A stretch of DNA of 64,000 nucleotides. It comes from Acephala macrosclerotiorum. Taxonomy: Eukaryota > Ascomycota > Leotiomycetes > Helotiales > Mollisiaceae. A program made the translations under genes and the position numbers. Below, piece after piece: positions 1 through 10,692 of the stretch. Under the pieces are notes generated by a model, which was not told the origin of the DNA, made no database searches, and saw nothing but the letters and a program-made list of their open reading frames with translations. Where the stretch lies: contig MU119253.1 of NCBI GenBank assembly GCA_014904845.1, forward strand, positions 62,001 to 126,000, given 5' to 3'. How positions within the stretch are numbered: position 1 is the stretch's first letter; each line of letters starts with the position of its first letter.

Positions 1-274
1 CGTGTGCTCCGTCGATATCGTATGTTCGTGCTGTGCCAACCGTATTGTCCGTCCCATTGAGGGTCACCGTGTCGCATGGAGATCCAGACCAAGTCAGGTT
101 CTTGTAGTCGCCGATAATTGACATGACCTGCGCGTAGGTGTAGGGAACCGTGTAGATTACGGTATCAGTCCCAGGAAAGAAGCCATCATTGCAGCCATTC
201 GCGCCGGAGGCATTGTGCTGCGCTACAACACTTGCTGCTCCTGCGAGAGCACATGTGACGATATAGGGCCTCAT
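1..274 (-). CDS. Secreted protein, 5' part only (runs off left edge)
   Basis: An ATG at 274 on the minus strand opens 91 codons that continue past the window edge. The first residues (MRPYIVTCALAGAASVVAQ) form a short hydrophobic signal peptide ending in a small-residue cleavage site. The mature start has a Cys-containing segment and then a stretch reading IGDYKNLTWSGSP. That stretch resembles secreted fungal proteins with a Bet v1/SRPBCC-like fold, but this is recalled resemblance and not a proven domain. No intron is visible in this part. Function is not assigned; a role in binding a small ligand outside the cell is only a family-level guess. Confidence 0.6.
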   Translation of the reverse strand, partial: MRPYIVTCALAGAASVVAQHNASGANGCNDGFFPGTDTVIYTVPYTYAQVMSIIGDYKNLTWSGSPCDTVTLNGTDNTVGTARTYDIDGAH

Positions 275-1031
275 GCTGTGTCCCTGTGCCCAACAGTCTG
301 TAGGAAAGAGCAAATGAGAGGAACTGCCATAACAACCAGCATTATAATAAACACGTCGTCCTGACCTTCCTTAGTGTCCTAGCCGGCACCGCACATCTTG
401 AAGCTATCCGCAATCAAGGAACAAACCCATTGATCTCGAGTCTCGACCTTGCTTTGACTTTGGTCAAGCGTGCGGGGTAATAGCGGATGTGAGTCTGCCG
501 GACCAAGTGGAAATGCAGTGTTGGTGATGGCGTTGCTGGTGCGAGATCTAGTCAAGGCCAGTGTTTTCGCGGCTCCCGAGTCTTCGAGTCCAGCCTGTCG
601 GAGTGTCCGTGTGTGCCATCCCGAAATTTCGATTTCCAGAAGATCTGCGAGCTGTTCGACGTGTCTGTGAGGGTGCAGTGCAGAGAGGAGATGCTGGTGA
701 AGTTGGTCATGTTGAAGAAAGGTCAAGATTGCAATGACGGGGAAAAAGGAAATCTGAATTTGGCGAAGCGAGATGGCGCTAGCAAACCATCACCTCAAAC
801 CTGAACACTCCCTCTCTTTCACTCCAGCCCCCTTTTAAACCAACAAAAGAATGACTCCCCTACTCCAGGCTCATCCTACAATTCTACTCTATACGAAACC
901 CCAGCAATTCTAGTCTCATCGAATCTTCAAACTCACCAGTCAAGAAGGCCTTTTGCATTGGCGCCACAAATCGAGTCAGGATTCTCCAGCTCACGACAAA
1001 CTGTCTATCGCATCAGCCACCGTGTCTTCAA
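275..1031. other. Gene-free stretch between secreted protein and Rieske gene
   Basis: Contains the upstream region of the secreted protein and the 3' side of the minus-strand Rieske gene. A 115-codon minus-strand open frame at 379-726 has no recognisable motif and overlaps open frames on the other strand, so I do not call it a gene. Nothing else is supported. Confidence 0.5.
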
Positions 1032-2333
1032 TCACTTGGACTCGAATAAACACTTACAATCGTCATCTGCTTTACCCTCAGAAGTAAAGCTCTGTAAGCG
1101 CGCTGCTGGGTGTATTTGGGAGCCAGCAAGTCTTTCGGCTTCCATATGACTCTTCAAAAAGGCATCGATTTTATCTTGTTCTGCTACGATTGGTTCGAGC
1201 GACGACAATGGTTCCTGGCCAACTTCGATTCTCCTCTGGATCGACTCTAGTCGCTCGATATCATGGTATATCCTTGTCTTCAATTCCTCGAGCTGTTTGG
1301 AATTCTTGGGGTGCTTGGAAAATATACTACATTCAACCATAGACAACTTAGCAGATTTTGGAATTGCCTTGATGGTCAAGATCCTTCCAGAAGCAAGTCT
1401 TCTGAAAAGTGTCGTCTGAAGAATCCGTGCATCCTGTGGCTGTTGTCTGATCCAGGAAGGAAGCATATCCGTCCAGAATGGCGCCTGCACCATTTGATGT
1501 TCGTTCTTGAGAGTCCCTGCAGCAGTCAGCATAATGCCATGAACTACAACGCCAGGCAAACCTAGAAGTTTCCAGTTGAAAGCAGCTTCGAACTTCCAAT
1601 CTGAGATACATCTCATTTCCGGGACTCTCCACTTCGAAAGCAGACTTCCAACATCTCCAAGAGCTAGCTCTTGCGTTGGCTCCCCTGCATCGAGATTCAC
1701 GAACAACAATGACTGGCGGACCTCCAGTGCGACTTCCCACAATGCATTTGCTTCTTTGTCGAATCCTGGGACATTGTCGAACTCAGGAGCTTTGGTCAAT
1801 CTTCCTCTAGTATCATAGCTCCATCCGTGATACCGGCATCCAAGAACTGTCGAACTTCCGCATTCTTTCTTCGTCACTGCATAGGCTCGATGCCGGCATA
1901 CATTATGGAAGGCTCTGAGTTGCTTGTCCTTACCGAGTATCACGAGGAACGAGAAGCCGGCAACCTCGAATGTCCGATAGTCACCTGGCTTTTGAAAGCG
2001 GGAAGCGTGTGTCACAAACAACCATTGCTGCAATTTCCTTCGTCAGTCGGGACTTCTAGGCTTGGGCTCGCATACCTTGCTAAATATTGCACGGCATTCC
2101 AGTTGATACAGTTTCTCGTCTGTCCACCAGCTCGTTGGATATTTCGAGACTGCGGCCTTTTCTGAAGTCGTGGGAAGGTCGATGGGTTTCTCTTTGCTTG
2201 ACTCCAGCCATGGAAGGGCTGACAGGTTGGTCTTGGTCCAGATCTTTTCTAGTCGAAAGGATGGCACCAAGTAGATAATGCTGAGGATGATGCCCAGACC
2301 AAGAGCGTAGACCGCTATGTCTGGGATAGCCAT
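1032..2333 (-). CDS. Membrane-anchored Rieske [2Fe-2S] protein lacking the catalytic iron triad
   Basis: Exons 2333-2076 and 2027-1032 (48-bp intron with GTATGC donor, CTGAC branch, TTGCAG acceptor) give 417 residues. The start is the ATG at 2333; the frame is open further upstream but without a better start. Residues about 5-23 are a membrane anchor (IAVYALGLGIILSIIYLVP). The Rieske motif follows: C-R-H, 17 residues, C-R-Y-H-G-W. Where ring-hydroxylating oxygenases carry the E..H....H mononuclear-iron site after FNWK, this protein reads FNWKLLGLPGVVVHG and has no such triad. The C-terminal part is helical and Glu-rich and ends with a HPAAR motif, which I recall from other fungal Rieske proteins. 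A 45-nt in-frame segment right after FNWKLL has a GTTTGC donor and a GCTGCAG acceptor and may be a second intron. Probably an electron-transfer or accessory Rieske protein; it is divergent from the catalytic-domain gene at 3034. Confidence 0.85.
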
Positions 2334-3033
2334 AATATGTTGATGTCTCTTCGCTACTGTCAAATGTTTTTGTTTCGTGTGTTGATCCTGACTTTCGTCG
2401 GCTTGACCTCGACTCTGGCGATTCCGGCAAATATTAATTGATTCGTGCAATTGAGGAGAAAGCTTCCAATATGTGGCTAGGTCTACACTAGAGCAATTTA
2501 CACCTGGTCATACCATCTTAGGTCCTCAAGACTCAAGTTCAATCGCAATCACAACCAAATTTGGAGCACATGTCCAGCCGGCGGCGGCCCGCAGAACCCG
2601 GAGGCCAAGCTTAGGTTCCAACGGCCTCAATATTTGGGTCATTCGGTCTCAGCGATGCAGCTAGTGCGTGGCATCCTAAGATATTAAGGATTTAGTGATG
2701 CAAGTAACGGTGATTTGTGTGCTGCTATTTCACTGGTTGAGCTTCCAGTGTAGTTTCACGCGTTCCTAAGCCCTACGGCCAAATCAACGACAATCGCAAG
2801 CTTCCGGGATCGCAATACCCAAAGTGGAAGAGTGTGCTTCGATAGCCTGTCCAATAAGGATCTCAGTCATACTACATCACGTTCAACAACATCAAGCACA
2901 TGCATCGACCAATACTTCCTTCTTGAATGCTCTCTCAATTGTCGCAGCATTGCACAACCTTCAAAAGCAAGTTTCAGACTCTAGTCTGAGTACAGAAGAA
3001 GTACTCGGCACTTCTGAGAAGGCATCACAAACA
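2334..3033. promoter_or_regulatory. Shared intergenic region of the divergent Rieske pair
   Basis: 700 bp separate the start codons of the two divergent Rieske-related genes. The segment around 2577-2602 is a dense run of CGG/CCG triplets, the half-site type used by Zn2Cys6 regulators. No single dyad stands out. Co-regulation from this region is inferred from the arrangement only. Confidence 0.4.
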
Positions 3034-4472
3034 ATGGACTCTCTCACTGGAACACTTCCAGCGTCCTGGTTCTGCAGCGCTCCTCTATACGAGATCGAAA
3101 GACGAGCAGTATTTCTCAAGGCAAGTGGAACTCTCAAGATGAGAGCTATCTCAAAGTCAAGATGACTACTAACCTCAAGATAGTCATGGCACTTCCTGGG
3201 TCCCGTGACCCGTTTCCAAAATCGCTCTGAAGCTGTCAAATATGAAATCGCCCAAGTAACAATCATAGTCGAGAACAAAGCCCCTGAATCCGACGGAATG
3301 AACATCGACGGAATCGTCGTATATGCTGAAGAGAAGGTCCGCCACCCCTTTTTCCTTTCCTCTCCTACTTGCCCTCTCATCTACCCCACTAACGAGATAC
3401 TCCAGGACCGAGAAATCAAATCCCACTTCACACCCAGCGGGCTTGTCTTTGCAACACTATCGCTCGAAGCACCTAGCTTCGAAGAATACTTCGCCGGTCT
3501 CGAAGAGTTGACCAACAAGGTTGACTTCACGAAACTACCGCATCGGAGAAGTATTTCGTATGAGGGGAATTTTAACTGGAAGACTATGTACCTCATCCGT
3601 CCCCTTCCCCATTTCCTCACCTTTCTCTCACTTTGCCTTCCGTTCCGGCTTAAAGATTGAGAGTGAGAATGAGAGCAAGAGCTGACGCTCTCCAGGATCG
3701 ACGGTTATCAAGAATGCCTCCACTGCCAATACACACACCCTTCATTCTCCAAATTCTACCCTCCAACCTTCTACAGTGTAACCAACCATTCCACTTTTAG
3801 CCAACACATCGCTGATCCGTCCAAACCGAATGACGGGCTGTTTCTTTATTTCTTTCCCATCTGCACCCTTAACGTGTATGGTAAGTCTCAACTTCTACAG
3901 TTTTAGATCATTTAGTTACGCCTCGCAAACGCCCTGCGATCTCTAGGGGTCCGAGAAGGGGATTCTAACTCTAAATAGGTGGGGGCATGTCTTCCTTCCG
4001 AACCCTTCCTACCGAGAATCCGGGGGTTTCCAGGATGGAATTTGATTACTACCATTCTGGAAGCGAAGAAGAATTCACCGAGTACTACAAGTCAGTCCCC
4101 CTTCCCCTTCACTCCTTCTACTTCACTTCCCTCTCTAGTCTTCGCCAGAATTATCTTACACCCGAGCTCAACCAGCCGAAATTTGCGAACTTCTTGGATA
4201 AGTGCTGATGATAAAATGAGGATAGGTTCGTGAGACAAGTCGCATTAGAAGACTTTGAATTATGTGAGAAGGCACAGCAGAATCTTGAGAGAGGGGTTTA
4301 TGGAGAGGGGATTTTGAACCCGAGGAAGGAGAATGGAGTTGTGTTTTATCAGAGGAGGGTTAGGGAGTGTGTTTATACGCAATTTGAGGAGGAGAAGAGG
4401 TTGAAGGAGGCGAAGGCGAAAGTCGGGGATGTGCGTAAGGTGGGAGAGGGGAGGCTGGTTGAGGTTGTGTGA
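3034..4472 (+). CDS. Rieske-oxygenase-type catalytic domain protein lacking the [2Fe-2S] domain
   Basis: Six exons: 3034-3120, 3184-3318, 3406-3587, 3696-3880, 3979-4090, 4226-4472; 315 residues. Start ATG 3034 sits in ACAATGG context. Intron 1 is of GC-AG type (GCAAGT donor). The second donor is ambiguous: GTATAT at 3319 or GTCCGC at 3337, both in phase. The N-terminus (YEIERRAVFLK, then SWHFLGPVTRF) matches the usual start of fungal Rieske oxygenases. The stretch FNWKTMIDGYQECLHCQYTH carries the catalytic-domain E, H and H ligands of the mononuclear iron. The Rieske CxH...CxxH motif expected between the two is absent from all exons and from the 87-nt intron at its expected place. The C-terminus resembles known family members (RMEFDYYHSGSEEEF, LNPRKENGV). 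It probably oxidises or demethylates a small substrate with electrons from a partner; the divergent Rieske protein is the obvious candidate. Confidence 0.8.
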
Positions 4473-5056
4473 GGTGTTAGAATATGAGGATCGGAACGAG
4501 GAGGCTAGGTAGAGATTGCTTTAATTTTATTTTGCGATTCTGATTTGAGTTATTTCCCTCGTGCTTTACACATCTACCCTTGCGCGAATTTTCTCGTTCA
4601 TCTCCAGTGCTGGGATTTGATATGAAGGCTCCTACCATCCCATCTTATCATGAACCCGAATCATGAACCAGCTGGGCCAAAGACGAAGGTGAAAGCGCCG
4701 CGAGAACTTGTTTCTGACACCACGAGGTAAACCCGCGAGGACAGACAGCAGAATACCCCGCGCGTTGGAAGCAGGAGTTGGTAGGCGAACTCCCACACCT
4801 GCTCAGCTTCACCTTCACTTCCTAACCTAATATTCAACATTCATCTCTACTTTAACTTCATCCCAGAACTGACATTCTCTTCTTCAAAATCTTGGTATTC
4901 CTCAAACCGTTTGATGCGGCTCGTCGAGTTGTCCCTTCCCAATTCGGAAGCCGTTCCTGCCGCAAGCGAAAGCCCCGCTTTCTTCAGAACACTTCAACTT
5001 CAACACGTCTTTTCCTTTCTTCCTTTTACAACTTTGACAACGGACTTGGGACATCC
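4473..5056. other. Intergenic region upstream of BTB gene
   Basis: Holds the 3' flank of the catalytic-domain gene and the pyrimidine-rich leader of the BTB gene. No other gene is seen. The open frame running into the BTB first exon starts at a TTG and is taken as leader. Confidence 0.5.
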
Positions 5057-6391
5057 ATGAAACAACCACCCTTCCAAGGCTTCAGGATCTACGAGGACAC
5101 TGAGGATCGAGGTGGCAAGATGACTACCAACGCTGGTGAGTAGCCTTTGACGCGATTAGGGAGCTTCCTTGCTAACATGATATAGCCACGCACAGTTCCT
5201 CTCGCGCCTCAACGTCTGCCACAGCTTCGACATCTGCGCAACAAAGTCAGGCTTCTGGTTCTACTGGTGGTAAGTTCGCCCTCGATTGTGAGGTCTCTGG
5301 GTTGGTGTTCATGAGATTGAATTGCAGATGCTGGACTTTTACTTACGAGAAGCAGCTTCAAGCATGCGCACATCGACCTCCCTCCCTCAGCCCACCGTGC
5401 AGGCACAAGCTCAGCCACAGAAGCAGAAGGCGTCAGATCAGCCAGCTGCCGACCTACCAGCGCAAAAGAGGCTGAAGATATCAAACACCACGGACAACAG
5501 CAAACCAACCCTCGGACAGCAACCTGCGGTGCCAAAGAAACCACGAAATGCGTTCAGCGAGTGAGTGCTAATTTTCTTTTTGTTTTCTCACCTAGCTAAT
5601 CTGCGGACTTGAGGTCCTTGGGAGTTGATACCGCTGTGATCCTTGTTGGCAACGAACAGGCACCGATTTCTCTCCACAAGTCACGTCTCTGTGCCGTATC
5701 CGACTTGTTCGAAAAAGCTTTCAATGGACCTTTCAAGGAGACTTGTGAAAAGCAGATGGTCCTCGACGATATTGATATTGCGGTCTTCGATAGCTTCGTC
5801 GAATGGTTATACCACGGAAGTATCACCCTGTCTGGTACATTTGACGAGAACCTCAATCAATTGGTCGATACATATCTTCTTGCCGATCGATTCATGTCCA
5901 GAAGCCTAAAAAACTATGCAATGGACACAATCCAAAACCTCATGTACAACCAAGCACGCAGATACTGCATTCACCACAATTCCTGTATACGACTACTGCC
6001 GGCTGCCTGTGTGAAGAAGGTTTTCGAGAATACATTGAGCTCAAAGGAGTCTCCGATTCGGAAATTCTGCGCAGCGCTTGCTTCTCACTGGCTCGTCAAC
6101 TATGGATCCGAGGAAAATGTTGAAGGTTTCTTCACCATCAAAGGCTTCTTGAAGGAGTTCGCCAGCTACCAGAGCTCTGCGAAATATAACGTCTACAGTC
6201 TTGATGAGATGTTTGATTCCACCTCCCCATGCTTGATTGACGATCCTCGAATTCGCGGCCGTTATTACTCGTACAAGTGGGATAGGGATGAGCGAATGGT
6301 TGGCCATGAGCTATGCTTCTTCCATGTCCACGAGAAGGGTGATGAATGCACGTCGCGGGCAAATTACGAATATGACAGCGACAGTGATTGA
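5057..6391 (+). CDS. BTB/POZ domain protein
   Basis: Exons 5057-5135, 5186-5269, 5356-5560 and 5614-6391 give 381 residues; starting at the second in-frame ATG (5120) gives 360. Introns have GTGAGT, GTAAGT and GTGAGT donors. The third acceptor is the TTGAG at 5613, because the nearer CCTAG would bring in a stop. The first 100 or so residues are Ser/Thr/Gln-rich and disordered. The BTB fold follows from VDTAVILVGNEQAPISLHKS through WLYHGSI, with the typical H-K and FVEWLYHG positions. The remainder is helical, as in the BACK-like region of fungal BTB proteins, and the tail is acidic (YEYDSDSD). Such proteins often serve as protein-protein adaptors, for example with Cul3 ligases; the specific partner is unknown. 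Confidence 0.85.
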
Positions 6392-7017
6392 AAAATGACG
6401 CCGGAAATAAACGGTGCAGAGGGATATAGACATGTATGTAGCATTAACATGAGCATTATTTTGGAACTGGTAAAGTTGCAGAAATGTATCAAAGCAAGGC
6501 ATGGGAGTAGCATAGCAGGAAATAGCACAATCAGAGATATCTTAGCACCAAACCCGAGATTTGCTCCCGATCACATCATACCTCTATGAAATGCTCAGAA
6601 CCAAAGTCGCATGTACATGCACATGGTACAGTACCTTGCTGCCTGCTCCCTGTAGTGACATGGACATGCGCTCACATCTCGCTCATCATTTCTCTGACCA
6701 TTGGCTTAGAGACTCCAGTAAACCCAGGCACTGACGTTCCAGTTGACAAGTCCGCAAGGCATGCAAGCAAGATTTCTAAGCACGGATCTAACATAGTCTC
6801 GTCACAAAAGTAGAGGAATTCAAAGATCAAGTCAGATCTATCTCTCCTAGATTGAACTCTACTTCAATCAATTTCAAGAGTAATTACAACTAAACACTAA
6901 GCAGTGCCAATCCTACCTCCTCCCCTTCTCACCCCAACTCACCTCCTCTTGACACCTATTAATACCTCTCAAAGTATCCCATCCCCCTCCAGCGCCACCA
7001 CCATCACCTCAGGCTAT
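6392..7017. other. Gene-free stretch after BTB gene
   Basis: Contains the 3' ends of the BTB gene (plus strand) and of the small secreted protein gene (minus strand), which converge here. Short open frames show no motif. Confidence 0.5.
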
Positions 7018-7493
7018 CTACAAAGCCAAGCAACTCCCACCAATCTGCGTCTGAGGCGGCCCAACATCAACGGTGTGAGCACCAACAATCACAGTGTTAG
7101 ACCCATCGATACCCCAAATAGCACATGTTGCGCCACCCGCTAGTTCGATCTTTGAGATTGAGAGAGGGTTTGCTTTTAGTTTCATTAGTGACTTGCTTTT
7201 TTTGAGTACGGGGAATAGGAAAGATGAATTTGTGGTGGAGAATGCTGGTAGGAGGTTGGAACATTGGACGGAGCGCAAGCTGATGGAAGGAGAGGGAGAG
7301 TGAGATGAGGAAAGGAGGAGGGGAGCTTACAGATAGTGAACTCGGAAGAATCGGTAGGGACAGAAAGTGTGTATGAGGCACCAGCAGCTCCGTAGAATGT
7401 GAGCTGGGCTTCGAATTGGCGCTTCTCGGTTGGGGCGGCGGATATGAGAGAGGTGGCGAGAGCGAGGAGGGTGGTGATTGTGAGGAACTGCAG
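7018..7493 (-). CDS. Small secreted protein with CTG in place of start ATG
   Basis: Exons 7493-7331 and 7172-7018 (GTAAGC donor, CACTAAT branch, AAAAG acceptor) give 105 residues in one frame. The signal peptide QFLTITTLLALATSLISAAP is followed by a dibasic KR site (TEKRQ), as in secreted fungal proproteins. The mature part (FEAQLTFYGAAGASYTLSVP, later NPLSISKI, GGATC, GIDG, VGPPQTQ and a final SCLAL) resembles a widespread family of small secreted fungal proteins of unknown role with two conserved Cys. There is no in-frame ATG: the codon at the expected start is CTG, preceded by AAA. No CAT exists on the plus strand between about 7440 and 7730, so no upstream ATG is available nearby. Either initiation is at CTG, or a distant first exon exists, or the start has been lost. 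Confidence 0.6.
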
Positions 7494-9019
7494 TTTGAGT
7501 GTTGGTTTTGGGTTTGGTGTTGGTGATGTGGGGTGAAGTGAAAGAGGAGGTGGATGTCAAAGTTCGGTCGTTGGTTCTGGGTGGGTTATTTGCAAGTGAT
7601 GCGATGTTGGAATGTCTGTTCGAATGACGAACTTTCAGAGAAACACAAACTTATATGCAATGAAAGTGGCGACTATAAAACTGAGTTCTCTTGCCAAGAG
7701 AGAACTGCTTCTCAAATCTCAAGTACAAAAATGGAAACATTCTGTAACACGAGGTTCGCGACCAAACTATCGCAACGAAGCAAACAAAATTCATGTTTGT
7801 CCAGCAAGAAGCGGAGAAGGCTGAGCAGGAACCCTTTTTCAGAAGTACGAGACAGCCAATACGAGTATTGTACATTGTCGGCCGACAATAAAGAAGTGTT
7901 TAGTACTTCAACAATCTCTCGTCAGCCTCGCTCCCTCAAATGGCATTACACGAGCCTCAAGTATCAGCTGCTCATGTCTGCTCTTCTCATTTGCGGAAAG
8001 ATAAGACGCTAAGTTGCCAGATCTATGAAGATCCAGTTCGGAATTTATCTATAGCACCTGGGACGAAAAAGTATTGGTATGGTGGATGAATGCCAAGCAC
8101 GTGATTACTGATCTCAACCTCGTATTCTGTCAGATGGTCAGCGGGTAGCGGAAGGAGATAAATCGTACTACAGAACCGTAGGTCTTGGCTGAGGTGCCGG
8201 AATACGGGGTATTGGATGTGCGTCATCATTGTTGGACGCGGAGAGGTTGCGGAAAATGGCGGAGTTCGACTAGGGTATGCTATTTCGAGTACCCGGCACA
8301 ACTACCAAACGATCATGTCTCAAGAAGCTGCAGAGCCTAGCAGGACGGTCGGCCATAGAACAATTGCTCCTATCAGGACCAAGTTAGTGACTTGGAGCAG
8401 TCCTTCAAAGCTTGGACAAACAGTCCTCAAGGGGCGCTTCGGGGTAGGTTATCCCCAAATCCCTTTCCCGACGCTCTCGCCGGGCCTCAAATTCTCTTCC
8501 AACATGCTACCCCTCCCTAGGTTGTAAAACTCTTTGGTATTTGCGATACTCGCGTACAGCCTTGTCTATGCTAGTTTTGAACGCGAAGCGATATACCCGA
8601 GTCCACGACTACTCATACATATCCGCCTGACAACTATCTGGTAGAACTCTGAGGAAATCCTACTAGGCTACTATCCTTTCGAGGCCTTCTTCTTCGTACT
8701 AAAGCGTGAATTCGCAAGGGTTGCGTGGTTCTTTTCCTAGAAGGTGAAGTGTCTGGGGAATGTAGCGAGTGGGGACGCCAGCGAATTGAAGATCTTGGTC
8801 GGTCTCAGGTATGGTGCCGGCTTTAAGGGTGGGTAGGCTGAGTTTGAGTCTGGTGTTTGAGCCGTCTTTGAAGTGGACAAGAAAACGCGGGGTTATGTCG
8901 ATGAAGATGAGCGCTGAACTACAAGCACGAAAGAAAAGTGAAACATGAAGCTGCAAACATAATGTGAAAGAGAACAGATCTTCAGAAATAACGAGAACTT
9001 AAGGGCCATTTGACTCTGT
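7494..9019. other. Stretch without a recognisable gene; one orphan 3'-exon-like frame
   Basis: No assignable gene. A minus-strand frame at 8956-8699 is preceded by a pyrimidine tract and CAG acceptor (near 8921). It reads like a 3' exon (FLVHFKDGSNTRLKLSLP ... NPCEFTL), but no upstream exons or family were recognised. The plus-strand frame at 7554-8012 and the minus-strand frame at 8023-8301 have no motif. Confidence 0.4.
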
Positions 9020-10692
9020 TATGGGATCAAAAGTAACGCAAAAATGTATCTTAACAAAGGATGTCAGTAGCGAGATTTCGATCAGCCCCCCTTGTCCCCA
9101 AACGCGGAGTACATTCTCTCCAGAGACTTTTGAACAACAACACGTGTTTAGAGCAAGGTTGTAATGTATTGGGACCAGCCAGTGTCGGCAAAGATTGTTG
9201 ATGAGTGCGAAGTTTGCTTTCCAGGCACATATTCTGCATAGTGGAAGATAAGACTAGTGCGGCCAAAGCCACCCAGCTGACAAATGAAATGCTACCCAGC
9301 GATGAGGTCCCGGGTGAGAACGATATCTTGAAGTGGTGAACAAACTGAGCTTCACCATTGGACTTAGATCGATGGGTCGAAAGCCCTTTCTGAGCGCAAC
9401 CTACAGGACTGACGAGGAGCTGTCCTGCTACACGCGGATAACGCGCCCTCGCTGGGAATGCGCCTGACGAGATGTCCTCGCCGTTCTGAATCTTTGTGGA
9501 ATTAGGTCTAAGGATTGTCCTCAGAACGAAGAGGTATCTCATCCAAGTACTCAAGGACTTTTGATGCAGTTGATTCGCGACTTCGCCTTCGAAATCTACG
9601 TCTGTAGGACCGTTGAGCAGCTGTTCATTTTTCATCACCGTGTCGTCGATATCCTGCGCAAGCTCTGTTGCCTGTATTCTCCTTCTTGTTCCACGTCGAT
9701 CACACAGAGCCGAGCGATAAGATCTCCGAGAACCATGGCACCAGGGTTCACATGTTTTTGTTACGCCAATTCGTCAGACTATTGTCTGACAACCTCCGGG
9801 ACTTGTTGTCTTCGACGTAGACAGCCAATGAGCTGATTAAACTTAGCTGTGAGACTCATCGGAATTCAGAGAGACATACAATTTGAGTCCGCCACTGCAT
9901 GAAAATCTTCACTCCGGCCTTGCTCTGAAATTAATTAGGGCCGCACAGCTGAGTGAGAGTTATGGAACCTGAAATGTGCTGCTGCCAGGTTTCCGTCAAC
10001 TGTTGACTGTCGAATGTCAGATCCTGAGAGTTTCTGTCAGTGATGGTTCACTTTCAATACTCCAAGAATGGTTACCTCGAAGAGACCCAGTAATAGAATG
10101 GAGACCAAAGTTCCATCCTCGCAAGCCTTGTAGGGATCGCATAGGGCACGTCAAGGAAGGTGCCAGAGTGTACTGCCTTCTCGCAGAAATCAGAGTGCAT
10201 GGAGATGAAATGGCAATTGCCAGTTCAGCCATTCCAACCGCTAAGATAGCAGGATGCAGAGGGCCGCTCTCTTGAGAGTAAAGTTCTGGAAGGTAATCAT
10301 AAGATGAGAGGGCGTATCCATCTTCGAGGACATAATTGTTGAAGAAGAATCCACGTGCATGGTCTTCGATGCCCACCTCCAATGTCTTCATGACGGAGGG
10401 ACAAGCCTGAATGGCACCTGACTTACCAATCTCAGAGGATGGTGATGACCACAGCTCCTCACTAAACTTGGATCTGACATCGCTGCTCTGGTCACAGAAC
10501 ATCAGATCTAGTTGGTTCCTGTAGCCAGAACACTCTTTGCCGATCCGCGTACATTGGAGGCAAGTCGGTCTTTCTCCATTGCACTAAAGAGACAACATTA
10601 GCAAAGCTACTGATGCAGGGCCGTTTCTTACCTTAATCTCTCTCTTTCTGCAATTGGCACAGCCCAGGTGATGGTTTGCCGCGATAAACCAT
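9020..10692 (-). pseudogene. Decayed Zn2Cys6 transcription factor
   Basis: An ATG at 10692 reads MVYRGKPSPG, the usual start of one Zn2Cys6 subfamily. The frame then breaks: an extra G in the GGG at 10663-10665 puts the zinc-cluster codons (CANCRKREIK, intron 10631-10584, CNGERPTCLQCTRIGKEC) one base out. The next part is intact (GYRNQLDLMF ... FFFNNYVLEDGYALSSYDYL ... ARRQYTLAPSLT). A second shift follows, after which CDPYKACEDGTLVSILLLGL continues in another frame. Further on the homologous reading is interrupted by several nonsense codons (after TLTQLCGPN and after QQVPEVVRQ). The 3' end is only dimly recognisable near 9050. A 195-codon open frame at 9051-9638 is part of this relic. It is a dead regulator unless several base errors are present. 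Confidence 0.75.

Noticed and set aside
379..726. 115-codon minus-strand open frame
   Set aside because: No signal peptide, domain or splice context; overlapping plus frames are equally long.
5596..5613. CCTAG at 5595 as acceptor of the last BTB intron
   Set aside because: It would bring a TAA into the required frame; the TTGAG at 5613 gives the right phase and a continuous BTB domain.
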